Below are positions 24,301 through 33,479 of a stretch of DNA of 64,000 nucleotides, in pieces. Each line of letters starts with the position of its first letter. Position 1 is the stretch's first letter. The notes under the pieces were generated by a model. That model was not told where the DNA came from, ran no database searches, and worked only from the letters and a program-made list of their open reading frames with translations. The translations under genes were made by a program, and so were the position numbers. The stretch covers positions 22,480,001-22,544,000 of the forward strand of contig JARKIP010000011.1 of NCBI GenBank assembly GCA_029990175.1. Direction: 5' to 3'. Source of the stretch: Petunia secreta. Taxonomy: Eukaryota > Streptophyta > Magnoliopsida > Solanales > Solanaceae.

Positions 24301-26544
24301 ATTATTTTGTTATGGGATAAAGTCCCATAACAAAATAATGGGACATTTGAACATGTTAGTTCAAGGTCCCATTATTTTGTTATGGGACTTCTTCAGTCCC
24401 ATAACAAAATACTTGGGCTTTGAACAAGTTTTGAATAAGTTTTGTTCAAAGCCCCAGTTTTTTGTTATGGGACTAGTCTGAGGTGTTTTTCCAACGCTAA
24501 TGGAGCTTAAGTGTGCGCGCGAATTTTTGGCTATTCTTCAATGAATTTTGAAACACTGGATAGTCCCCAATGAGCGCGTCAAAAAATGGCTACTGATCAA
24601 AATTTCCCGAAATTGAGGAGGAGGATGAAGAAGATGATGAGCAATATAAAGATGATGATGAAGAGATTTCGGATGATGACAATCTTAGTGAAGACGAATA
24701 GGATGATTCATTTTTAATTTGATTTTCATTTTGCTTATCACCTTGTTCTATGGATGATTATTGACTCTTTGGTTCTTTGCTTTTAATTTTAAATATAAAG
24801 TTTGCTTAAATGTTCTTGGTGAGTTCTTATTCATTCTAGCTATTTTTGCAAGAATTTTTTTTTTAAATTTCGGTTCACTTCAATGAAGCGAGCGCTTCGC
24901 TTCACGCTTTAAGCGTTAGGGGCCTTGTCGCTTTTCTTTGCTTCACGTTCTCCAAAACACTGCTCATGGCTTACCAATCTAAAAGCCTACCAGTCCTTCT
25001 CGACCCACCCTTATCAACCTGCCCTCTGTCATGAGCGTCACAACCACCCCCTCCCTCCTCTTAGAAACTTAGTTTCCTCAATGAGGCTTGCCCCACCATC
25101 CTGGGAATTTACTGAACTAGGCATTGAAGTTTGACCCACTGCGCAAGGATTTTCCTAAACCTAGTTGAACGTAGAGATTTTGCCCCACGATCGCACAAGG
25201 TTGCACGTGGAGTAGCTCTTATACAACCTGTATATACCCAACATCTCTTTTGTTGATGTGAGGTTTGCATAGGGTGTCACATTAATTCCAAAGAGCTGAT
25301 AAAACAAGATGGATGACTTCTTCATGTCTGTTGTAATAAACAAGAAAATCAAAGACACTCCCCAAGTAGATGGACAAGTCACCAACACTCCAATTTTAGA
25401 AGCCTACCGGGAAAATCCAAGCCCTACAAATACCACATTCCACCTTGAAATGATCTAACAAGTTCAGACCATAAGGCAATAAGAGTAACGAATAGGATAT
25501 AAAATATATCGCGACAAGAGTCTACATTTATAATTCGTCAAATGAACAAACTTTCGCATCAGCAGTATCAAATGCTATTAAATTAACCAACACACTCCCC
25601 CTCCCCCCACCCACCCAGAATTAAGGGAGTATAATAAGATCGGAATAAAAATTTAGCAATAATTTTACAGGACCAACAAATCCATGCTTAACTTTTGTCT
25701 CAACTGCATTTTAACTTCACAATTGTGAAGTTGGTCCGCAGTATAACCAGATAAATTAACTAATTTGGTTTAGCACATCATTTTAAAAACTATTGACAAA
25801 CAACTCATTTTTTTTAATCGTTACAAACAACTCGTGAAAAACATATTGTTTTTGTGGAGTAAATTTAATTGCTCAAAGTACCAAGATACAGAGGCGGAGC
25901 TATGTATTACCAAGGAGGTTGAACCCCCTTCATTGAACAATTATACTGCGCAAGTTAGGTAAAATTGAGTTCTTTTGGTTATTTACATCCTATTGAACCC
26001 CCTTGGCATAAGAGAACTAACACCGATAAATGGAGTTCAAGAATTGCTCTAGGTCACAAGTTCAACTCCCAAGTATAGCAATTTAATAATTACTGAACCC
26101 CCTTTCATTAATTTCTAGCTCCGCCCATGCCAAGACAGTACCAACTCCTGAAAACTGTATTACACACTTAGTAAAAACAAAATCAGGTCCATCAAAACCC
26201 CATTTGAACTATAAATATGCATAAAGGAGACCAATAAAAAATAGATTTTTTCGCATAAAAGATAAAACCAAAATAATTCAAAAGAACATATTTGACATAA
26301 ATATAGTATATAGAACAAAACAAAGGATTAAAAGATTACCTACAGAAACAGAAGAGCTAGGCTTTCCTGTAACCAAAGTCCCTTCAATTGGAGATGCTCT
26401 ACACGGCTTCACAGAGCATAATTTTACCTTACTCAAATTTACATTAATAGCATTAGCCAGTTTAGAAGGAAAAGTTGAGCCTTTAACCCAAATAGGCTGC
26501 TGAAGGGAACCCATTACTGTAGCTGCTCCACAACAAGCTTCCAT
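15316..26544 (-). CDS. SHM3: Serine hydroxymethyltransferase, chloroplast type (11 exons)
   Basis: PLP enzyme interconverting serine plus tetrahydrofolate with glycine plus methylene-tetrahydrofolate. Exons, 5' to 3': 26340-26544, 18605-18800, 18333-18507, 18127-18244, 17743-17855, 17512-17634, 16449-16553, 16205-16291, 16022-16129, 15672-15744, 15316-15590. All introns are GT-AG, phases match throughout, and the joined frame is 1578 nt (525 aa), the usual length for the plastid isoform. Residues 1 to about 70 (Ser-rich, starting 'MEACCGAA') look like a transit peptide. Conserved blocks include 'SLELIASENFTSRAV', 'GLDLPHGGHLSHG', 'MMDMAHISGL' and 'TTTTHK/SLRGPRGG', where K310 is the PLP lysine and the last codon of exon 6. 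The exon 6 acceptor has a weak pyrimidine tract. Intron 1 is 7.5 kb and full of transposons. The isoform call rests on the N-terminal exon; the enzyme call is very secure. Confidence 0.96.
16593..16781 (-). mobile_element. TS-type SINE in SHMT intron 6
   Basis: The minus strand reads 'gccgagggtctattcgaaac' through 'acttgtgggactatactggg' to a 'gttgttttg' tail, matching the Solanaceae TS SINE with its TTG-rich 3' end. A 19-bp target duplication with one mismatch flanks it ('taggccatacttaatcaaa' at 16574-16592 and the copy at 16782-16800). It lies in the same orientation as the SHMT gene and leaves splice sites untouched. Confidence 0.88.
17942..18072 (-). mobile_element. Au-type SINE in SHMT intron 4
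   Basis: The minus strand reads 'ccttggagcaacttgtaaag', 'gtcatgtgttcaagccggga' and 'aggctgcgtatatcacaccc', then 'gcggtccttccccgg', the layout of the tRNA-derived Au SINE. An 11-bp target duplication flanks it ('cattccgcgtt' 17931-17941 and 'cattccccgtt' 18073-18083). The body is about 131 bp and lies in the same orientation as the host gene. Confidence 0.85.
18985..19310. repeat. Diverged dispersed repeat in SHMT intron 1 (copy 1)
   Basis: 'ggctacgccacatcgaatcc...' and 'gatgtggggtgcgcataagg' recur in diverged form at about 20140-20290 ('agctacgccacatagagtct', 'catgtgggattcg') and, around the hAT insertion, at 20860-20895 with 24963-25040 ('gatgtggtattcgctcaatg', 'ctaccagtccttctcgaccc'). This is an intron-dwelling repeat family of at least three pieces, not assigned to a class. 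Confidence 0.5.
19540..20665. repeat. Long imperfect inverted repeat in SHMT intron 1
   Basis: The left arm (about 19540-19760) and right arm (about 20400-20665) are reverse complements with mismatches and indels: 'aatgcagtagagtcgaggta' against 'ggctccactgcattgc', 'tctctctttagtcatt' against 'aatgactaagggaaa', and 'aaagcccaactaatatgtga' against 'atgttagttgggcttt'. The arms span 200 bp or more around a 640-bp loop. This is probably a MITE-like or foldback element; no target duplication was fixed. Confidence 0.65.
21477..24701 (+). pseudogene. hAT transposase (BED finger, DUF659, dimerisation domain), multiply disabled
   Basis: ATG 21477 follows an AG acceptor ('tgttcaacag'). Exon 1 begins with a BED zinc finger: 'CLFCNKVIKGGIFRHKQHL' supplies the Cys pair and the first His. 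One A is missing from the run at 21701-21708, which shifts the frame to 21725-22606, the DUF659/catalytic region ('WSKFGCSIMMDKWT', 'VVTDNASENVKAG'). A second A-run loss near 22596 shifts again to 22638-23066 ('RWNEQLHRPLHAAGN'), closed by a TGA. After GT at 23211, exons with 'WWNQFGGDAPHLQKFA' (about 23400-23518) and 23611-23898 form the C-terminal dimerisation domain. The acidic tail ends at TAG 24699-24701 after an inserted MITE. At least four disabling changes exclude an active enzyme. Confidence 0.88.
23950..24608. mobile_element. hAT-type MITE inside the hAT transposase tail, built of hairpin units
   Basis: 659 bp with short inverted ends ('ggtaaaaattt' and 'gggaaatttt') flanked by 'gaagttga' (23942-23949) and 'gaaattga' (24609-24616), an 8-bp duplication with one mismatch. 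It interrupts the acidic tail of the transposase. The middle (about 24040-24470) is a ladder of alternating inverted units built on 'cccataacaaaat' and 'attttgttatggg', plus 'ccagtataaaatactgg'. Outer arms share 'gcgcgc' and 'tagcc/ggcta' inverted motifs. Element class is inferred from the 8-bp duplication. Confidence 0.65.
25889..26129. mobile_element. Small hAT-type MITE in SHMT intron 1 (GGCGGAGC family)
   Basis: 241 bp. Ends are 'cagaggcggagcta' and, read inward from the right, 'catgggcggagcta' (12 of 14 match). Flanks 'ccaagata' (25881-25888) and 'ccaagaca' (26130-26137) make an 8-bp duplication with one mismatch. The interior has 'gaaccccctt' motifs in both halves. Same family style as 28678-28946. 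It lies 211 bp from the SHMT exon 1 donor. Confidence 0.65.
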
Positions 26545-27183
26545 GACCCCTTCACTTTAAAAAAGCTCAAAAATTTCAGTTTAATAAAAAATGAATAATT
26601 GAAATGAAATATAAATATGCTTAACCTTGGTGATTTTTGGTTTATATTCGACAAATTATGTTATGTGGTTTTTTTGGTAGTGTTGGAGAAGTTAGGATAT
26701 AAAGGGAAAGAAGAGAAAAGAACCCTAGTGTGCTTAGAAATTTGCGCGCCGCTCGTGCTCTGGTCCTGTCCGCAAAACAGAACCAGTAATAATATCCCAT
26801 GCAATTCACTGGAATAATATACTTATTCTTTCCGTAAACAATTTAAAAAAGGAACTTCACTAATATTATTAAGTAATAATTATTGATTATTAGGTCCTTA
26901 ATTAATGAATGAAAAGTATAATTTAATCTGGACCAAATTCTAAAAACGAAAACAACAAATAAAATCGATAAGCTTTTCTAAGGAGACTCATATAATATAG
27001 TTGTTGTTCATGTTATTTGAATTATTCATAAGTTTGATATTCTCCACCACTAGGTTGAAAAATCATTTGTTACCAAGCAACGGCGGCTCAACAAATTTTG
27101 GGGCCTAAAGCCAAACTCCAATAAAAGGCTTTGAATTATTTTTGAAAGAAATTTCATATTCAACTCTATCTTTCTTTTTGAGA
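26545..27183. other. Upstream region of the SHMT gene
   Basis: AT-rich sequence holding the SHMT promoter and 5' UTR on the minus strand. A TATA-like 'atttatattt' (read on minus, about 26608-26617) lies some 65 to 70 bp before the start codon at 26544; it is only a candidate. The ORF 26617-26817 on the plus strand has no features. A transposon-like fragment 'ggcggctcaacaaattttgg' at about 27081 resembles another at 55324. Confidence 0.4.
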
Positions 27184-27193
27184 TGCAAAATTA

Positions 27194-27783
27194 TGGGAAA
27201 ATCATTTACACCCCCAGCTTTACCTTAAAAATTAAACTCCCTCCTCAACTATGGACAATTGTCATTCTCCCCCTTTATCTCAATTGACATTTAAAAATGC
27301 CTACTTAACCCTTTTGCTTTTTTATTTTGTTATTATCTTTATATTTTATTTTATGCTAAGGACTTATCTATATAATGAATAAATACTATTTTCAATAAAA
27401 AAAAATAGTGAGAAATGACAATCACACATATAAATAATGAAGTTTAATGTAATAAATGAGCAAATACAAAAGCTAGGATAAATATAATTTTATTAATTAA
27501 AATAAAAACTAAAATATTAATCCATTATATGATAAGTCTTAAAAATGGAGTGACCTTTCATAATCATATAATTAATGTTTGCAACACAAAAAAAAAAATG
27601 TTAGTTGATCTGTAACAAATTTCAAAATATTATTTATTTACATTTTAAATGAATTTTATATTTTATTTTATAGTCAAACTCAAAACTCAAAAATCTATAT
27701 AGATGGTAGAAAATAAAAGTAAAATTTTATACAAATAGAGACACCCTTCCCCCATCGTATAAGTATATGTATCCTGCCCACAC

Positions 27784-27829
<46 letters not shown>

Positions 27830-28164
27830 CATACATACTTGATGCACTTAAAACTAAATTAACAATCATGTAATTAAAATAGTGGTAGATTTTGTAATAA
27901 ATTCATATTATCCTATTTATTATGCTAATGAACATAAATTAGTATGATAATAAAATATTATCTTTAATTATAGGTAAAAAATCTTTGTTAAAAAAAATAT
28001 ACAAAAAATATATTACATAGATAGGGGATAAAAAATATTAAGGGCAAATCAGACATTGTGTTGGGTAAAGGGGGGAGATTGACTATTATTCATAGTTGAG
28101 GGGGGGGGGGGGGGGGAGGTTTGATTTTTAAAGCAAAGTTAGGGGTGTAAATGATTTTCACCCA
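27194..28164. mobile_element. Mutator-like MITE with about 100-bp terminal inverted repeats
   Basis: 971 bp. The left end 'tgggaaaatcatttacaccc' and the right end read inward 'tgggtgaaaatcatttacac' continue in parallel for about 100 bp ('taaaaattaaactccc', 'cctcaactatgga', 'tctcccccttta'). A perfect 10-bp 'tgcaaaatta' flanks it (27184-27193 and 28165-28174). Long inverted ends with a 9 to 11-bp duplication fit Mutator-like elements. The interior is AT-rich and noncoding, with a GA microsatellite and a run of about 18 G at 28099-28116. Confidence 0.8.
27787..27826. repeat. (GA)n microsatellite
   Basis: Twenty uninterrupted GA units inside the Mutator-like MITE. The ORF on the opposite strand with a Ser-Leu run is just this repeat. 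Confidence 0.95.
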
Positions 28165-28516
28165 TGCAAAATTACTAATAACTCTTTTTTTAAAATAAAA
28201 AAATCTATTATTTTTGAGATGCAAACTTCATATATGTGTGTGTTATACTAGCTTCTTCTTTTTGAATTTCATTATCATCTACCTCAATTAGATTAGTGAC
28301 CTGTCATACAAGAACATTCTTCCGTAAGTTATAAGTGTAAATGATTTTTACCCATGCGAAATTACTAATAATTCTTTTTAAAAAAATCTATTATTTTTGA
28401 GATTTAAACTTCATATATGTGTGTGTTCTACTAGCTTCTTCTTCTTGAATTTCATTATCATCTACCTCAATTAGATTAGTGACCTGTCATACAAAAACAT
28501 TCTTCCGTAAGTTATA
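28146..28516. repeat. 190-bp tandem duplication that includes the MITE end
   Basis: Unit 1 starts at 28146 ('tgtaaatgattttcacccat') and unit 2 at 28336 ('tgtaaatgatttttacccat'). Both run on through 'cttcatatatgtgtgtgtt', 'catctacctcaattagatta' and 'cattcttccgtaagttataa'. The first 19 bases of each unit are the right end of the Mutator-like MITE, so the duplication came after that insertion. Confidence 0.85.
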
Positions 28517-28677
28517 ATTTATTATTTTAATCTTTTTATTAAAAATTCATCAAGACCCTGGGATCATTTTAAAGTTTTAACTTTCTTAAAAATACTTGTA
28601 ATATAAAAAAAAAAATAGCTACAAAAAATGTACACAGTACATTGTACATTCAATAGTGCATTTAAACAGCTTACCAG

Positions 28678-28946
28678 CATTGGCGGAGCCGCATGCAAGT
28701 AAGGGTGGTCAGGCGACCGCCCTTCGCCGAAAAATTATATTGCGGAGATAGGTTAAATGTAGTTATTTACGGTTAAATAATAGGTTTTGAACACTCTTGA
28801 CACAATGATAGTGCTAACTTACTGGTGTAGGGTGTTCAAAATTAGCTAAACAACCTAGGATAAAGTCTCAGGTTATACATTTTGGGGAAAAAAAATTCTT
28901 CTTTGAAGTTTGACCACACTTTGAGAAATTTCTGGCTACGCCACTG
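28678..28946. mobile_element. Small hAT-type MITE in the LINE 5' UTR (GGCGGAGC family)
   Basis: 269 bp, with ends 'cattggcggagcc' and, read inward from the right, 'cagtggcgtagcc'. Flanks 'cttaccag' (28670-28677) and 'cttactag' (28947-28954) form an 8-bp duplication with one mismatch. It sits 10 bp after the LINE start and resembles the element at 25889-26129. Confidence 0.7.
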
Positions 28947-29281
28947 CTTACTAGACACCTCAAATAATAGGAACTTCGAAACTGTGACTATCAAATAGTC
29001 ATAGTTCTAATTGCAGAAACATAGAAATCCAAACAGTTTTTCTCAAATAACACTTCAGCTTCATTTCCAAGAATAACCTTTTATTTCCTTTCTTGTTTAC
29101 AACGTTCAGCTTTATTTCCATCTACCTTCACTTCTACCATTATTATCATAATTATCAGCTGTATAGTACCTTACTTTTTCCATAGTTAGTTCCTGAAAAA
29201 AAATATTGATAGAAAATTTTAAATTTTGGTCAAAATTTTAATTTACAGCTAGATGGCATTCCAAAAAGACGAGGATATGGC

Positions 29282-30435
29282 TGTCTTTCCTAAAAATGTA
29301 TTTCAGGTTTTACAATTAAATTTATATTTAGTTGAGTCTAAGGAGATCGTTTTATATCTCAATTCGATCGATTGATAGACGGTTTACGTTGACAAGTAGT
29401 CGATTTTCAGGGCTTTAATTCGAAGACAATGCAAATATCAGTTTCGAAGGTATGAATATGCAATTCCGATGTCGCAGTTTTAATGAGCAATTCGAAGGCA
29501 AATGTAAACAAGTGAACGAAGGCAAATAATGAATCGGTAAGTTACGATGACTAATTCTAGCTTAGTTTCAGACAACTTTTTACCGAAAATGATTTATACA
29601 CTGACTTCGTTTGATGTTGAATACACGCGACCATGACTAGATTCGATGACAAACTCAGATACGATGACAAAAAATGCGATCAATGAAAATGCACCCAGGC
29701 AGGTTAGCACAGAGTGTAATAGTAATGTCTTGCTTGATGTGTTCGATACTAATAAGCAGATTAGATAATGAACTAGTTATATGATCAAAATAACGACAAC
29801 AGATCAATAAAATCGACAACGATGAATTAATGTATCGATAATAGAAATAGCATGCAAACAACGAAGTAATTAGTAATAAAGGAATAAAGCGATAAAGCTT
29901 ATTGTATTGAAGAATCAGGAGTCTGTGCTTTGATGAAAGATGAATCCTTCTTCCAAGTCCAAATCGAGCCACAAATTATGCTTAATACAGTGTGTTGTTT
30001 TGATAATGACAGTAAAATAACAATGTAGTGAGCGACTGTATAGATGATGAATAAGAAAAGGTACTGTTCTCATGAACGTAAGTCTTCAAATGAAGAAGTA
30101 GAGTCCTATTTATAGGTTGAAATGATAAAGTTCTCAACCCTAGAAGAACTCCTACTTCCTCACGTCTCTCTTTAATCACGCAACAGCAGTTGCCCATTTT
30201 CACCCACTTCCGCCGAATCCGCTAGATTTGTTCCGATAAATTTGGGATGAGGACAACCTAAGTTATCCGCTGGAACAACTGTCTTCGAAACTCTCCGATC
30301 TCAACACAGCATAATCGATCACACCGTCGAGCGAAGCTGCTTCTTTTCGATCATAAATGTCCTCGAAATCAATTAATGCCTTGCCACATAAACGAATCCG
30401 TTCTTTTTGTGATCGAACATAAATCGACCAATATA
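29282..30435 (-). repeat. 3' LTR of the Tat element
   Basis: 1154 bp, near identical to 40348-41501. Read on minus it ends 'ggaaagaca'. Its first bases are 'tatattggtcg', where the other LTR has 'tgtattggtcg', so the TG terminus is mutated here. The candidate polypurine tract 'aagtggagggattatc' lies directly outside it (about 30436-30451, minus). Confidence 0.92.
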
Positions 30436-30572
30436 GATAATCCCTCCACTTGCCGAGTCGTGTGTTCGTAAAACTTGGCAAGTGGCTTGAAATTTTAGGC
30501 GGGAAGACACATGGAACGTTTGCATCCCTTCATTTTGAAACGTCAAGCTGTCGCTTCAACTTCCCATCGCCG

Positions 30573-30578
30573 CACGTG
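30573..30578 (+). promoter_or_regulatory. G-box upstream of the antisense unit
   Basis: CACGTG within 'gccgcacgtgtcag', 220 bp before the ATG at 30798 and outside the LTR. A C/T/A-rich leader-like stretch ('cttcaacttttctaaac', about 30700) follows. This is the core bound by plant bZIP and bHLH factors; function here is inference. Confidence 0.35.
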
Positions 30579-30797
30579 TCAGAGATCGTGCAGGTGGCAG
30601 TTTTCATCGGTTTCCGAGGTAATGATGGCTCTTGCTCTGTAAATACTAACTTCAAACTCACTTTACAAACTTTACAACTTCCAAATCTTTCAAAATTCTT
30701 CAACTTTTCTAAACAAATCTCAGGAATTTCTTACTGATTTTCGTCAATTTCTGCTTCAGGTCTTTTAAGTTATTTGTTCAAATCGTCGATTTTGACA

Positions 30798-33479
30798 ATG
30801 TCTTCTTCTTCCCAAAACGTAACTGATGTTGAACTTACTTCTGCTGCGGTAGTTGCCGCCACAGCCCCGCCGCAGTCTGGCATAGTGGCGGAGCAGACTT
30901 CCACCGCCGTTGGCACTTCAGTGGACAAGAAAGGCAAAAAATGAAAAGAAAGAAAAGTGAAAGACTTTGGTCCCAAAAAGTCGTATTCGGAGATTCTTCC
31001 GAAGAAGTTTACTTATGAGACTGACTGCAAGGTTGGTGTTCAGAGCGAAGCGGAGCAAAATAAGAAGAAGAATATTCCGATCGACTTGGTATATTGCGCG
31101 ATCACACCGGAGTCGATACCACGAGTTCGAGAAGAATGTGGCTGGAAGGTTGGTGACATCGATGTGATATGCCCTCCAAGGAAATTAACTCTGGCTACTC
31201 ACGTCGAAGATCATTCAGTAGTGCTGACCTACCCTTTTACCATCGGTTTTACTCTCCCGGTCGACAACGTGATCGAGGAGTTTTGCAGGATGTACAACGT
31301 TTGCCTTGGGCAACTTTCTCCGGCGATATGGAGAACGATAGTGATCATGAGATGGGCTGCAGAGGAAGCGGAGGTGGAGTTGACGTTCACCATATTCTCA
31401 ACATCTATTCCCCTCGAGTTTACAAAGGAGGAGTGATCAACTTGGCGAAACGAGGTCAGCGGGCCCTGATATCCGACAACGATGATGATCTTCGGGGGTG
31501 GGATCAACGCTTTGTCTTTATTCCTACGGAGCAGTTAACTGACCCTGGAAAGGAGTTGCTCCCGAGCGTTTGGAACCGAACTCGTAAGTGCTTTGTTCGT
31601 TTCTCCCTCTTTTGAATGAACCTGCAGTTTTAACCTTACAAGTTTTCTTCCCAAAATTTTCATCCGACAAGGTCTTGTTCGACCAAGTTGCTGATATCAT
31701 ACCGTGGTTGATCAGAGTGGTTGATAAGACGACCAACGACCAGAGGGCTTGGAAACCGGTCGCAGCTCTGAAACCCCTTAAAGCCAAAAATCATGGTAAG
31801 TTCTCTTTCGAACTTGTGTTGAACTTGTAACTTGACTCGTTCCTTTGATAATTTTGAAAATTTTCAAATTCTCACAGGTATCACAGGTGCCAGAGGTGAG
31901 CCTAGTGATGAGGAAGTTGAAGTCGAAGGCGGTGAGAAAGTCGATGACGCTCCTCCTCCGAAGAAGAAAAAGAAGTCCTTTTAAGATTTGAAGAGCAAGT
32001 ATTTGCCCAAGATAGTGGAAAAAGGGCAAGGGGGTAGCTCATCGGCCACACCCCAAACCATTGAGGATGTGATTGCTGGAACAAGTTCAGCGATTGAAGT
32101 GGCGAAAGCCGCCGAAGGAACGACCTCGGTTATCGACATCGAGGAAGAAGAGGCTGGGGACGAATCGTGATCTGACCGATTAGTGAGGCGTCCCAAGAAG
32201 CCCGTGAAGGAAAGGCTTCAAGAAACGGCCATCCAGCTCAAAGTGGCTGAACAGGGGGATCTTTCAGTTGATGATTATCACCTCTCCCCTGTAGCCGAAG
32301 AAGTCAACTCGGGCTCAGGAGGCTTGCCCAGCAGAGAAGGTGCCATCGTTTCTTTGGGTATTGCGCCTGAGGCTCGAGGGGCAATGATTGAAGCTTTTGA
32401 TCGTAAACTCGAGGGAAGGGATCTAGCAAAAGGGAAAATGCCAGCTTCGGATCGGCCGATAGCGACGACGAAGTCCAAATATGTGAAGAAACGGGGTCAT
32501 CGTTATTCGGTGCGGATCATGCTGATCCGATCGTCCTTCTTCCTCGAGGTGAAGAGGTTGCTGCCTTCGCCGCTTTGGGCGAATCTAAAACATTGGGCGA
32601 TAGATCGCTGACGATAACAGTGCCGTCCAATGTCGATCTGCTCAGATTCCCAAAGTGGCTTGCTAACTACTTATTTGATGTCATTGGCCCGATGGAACAG
32701 GCTCGCCTAAACACGCACGAAGATCTGAGCTTACCTTCGCAGATTTCCTTCGGCGCCTTTAGGGTAAAGACTTCACTTTCTTCCTTCGCTTCGTGTAAAA
32801 TCCTCTATTTTTTCTCATTTGAATTTTAACTGTGACTTGTTTTCAGAATTGTATACTAGCGATCGAGACAGCCGATCGGATTCACCAGCTTCAGGATGGG
32901 GCCAAGGTTTTAAACGAGCAAATCGTTCATCTTACTTCAGGGGGGGAGGATCTACATCGAAAATTGAAAGCTGCGGAGGCTAAGCATGCTGAACTTTTGA
33001 CAAACTTCGACAGGAGGACGAAGGAACATGCTCTTCGCCAATCAGAGGTAGAGTCTCAGATTGAAGCTTTGAACGAACAGCTAAGCGAGCACGAAGCCAA
33101 CTCGGATTTAAAAATGGCTGAAATCAACTCTGCTTTGGAGAGCATAAACCAGGAGTTGGCTAACATGTTCGAGGAGCTAAGCGCCCTTCGGAAAGGCAAC
33201 GAAGATTTAAAGGTTCAGCCTGGTAGTCTATCGGAGAGGAACCTATTGCTTCAAAAGCAATCCACCATCTTGAGGCGCGATCTCGAAGAAGAGTTTGAAA
33301 AAAAGAAGGATCTGATCCTTGCTGAATCGAGGCGCGATGTCCTCAGAGAGATGTTGGATCGAAATATTGACGTTCCTACCGAATTAAATGATGTCGTTGC
33401 CATTGTGCGGTTGGCCCGCGAAGATCTTGGTCTCCCAGCAAGTTCCTTCGATGAAGGTTCTGATGGAGATGATGAATGA
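30798..33479 (+). pseudogene. Antisense accessory gene of the Tat element (gypsy-type transposon domain plus coiled coil)
   Basis: Runs opposite to gag-pol between integrase and 3' LTR. The frame from ATG 30798 starts Ser/Thr/Ala-rich, meets TGA at 30942-30944, then stays open to 31436. It holds a region with 'VVLTYPFTIGFTLPVDNVI' and 'LGQLSPAIWRTIVI', which resembles the Pfam family named putative gypsy type transposon (PF04195). A frameshift near 31395 leads to 'IYSPRVYKGGVINLAKRG'. Likely introns start at GT 31585 and GT 31796 (acceptor 'ctcacag' before 31879). A Lys-rich/acidic linker ('PPPKKKKKSF', then TAA 31982 and TGA 32168) follows. After another intron (about 32764-32846) comes a 210-residue heptad-rich coiled coil ending at TGA 33477-33479. 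Known parallel: the Grande element of maize relatives has an antisense gene here encoding a nuclear protein. This copy looks inactivated. Confidence 0.7.

Larger units (their letters stand above)
20896..24962 (+). mobile_element. hAT transposon inserted in SHMT intron 1
   Basis: 4067 bp. The ends are inverted copies: 'cagtgttttgaaaagcg' on the left, and 'cagtgttttggagaacg' read inward from the right. A perfect 8-bp duplication CTCATGGC lies at 20888-20895 and 24963-24970. Subterminal sequence is rich in 'gcgaagc/gcttcgc' repeats (about 20910-21030 and 24880-24945), typical of hAT transposase binding regions. The interior codes on the plus strand for a broken BED-finger hAT transposase and hosts a 659-bp MITE. 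Transcription is opposite to SHMT. Confidence 0.95.
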
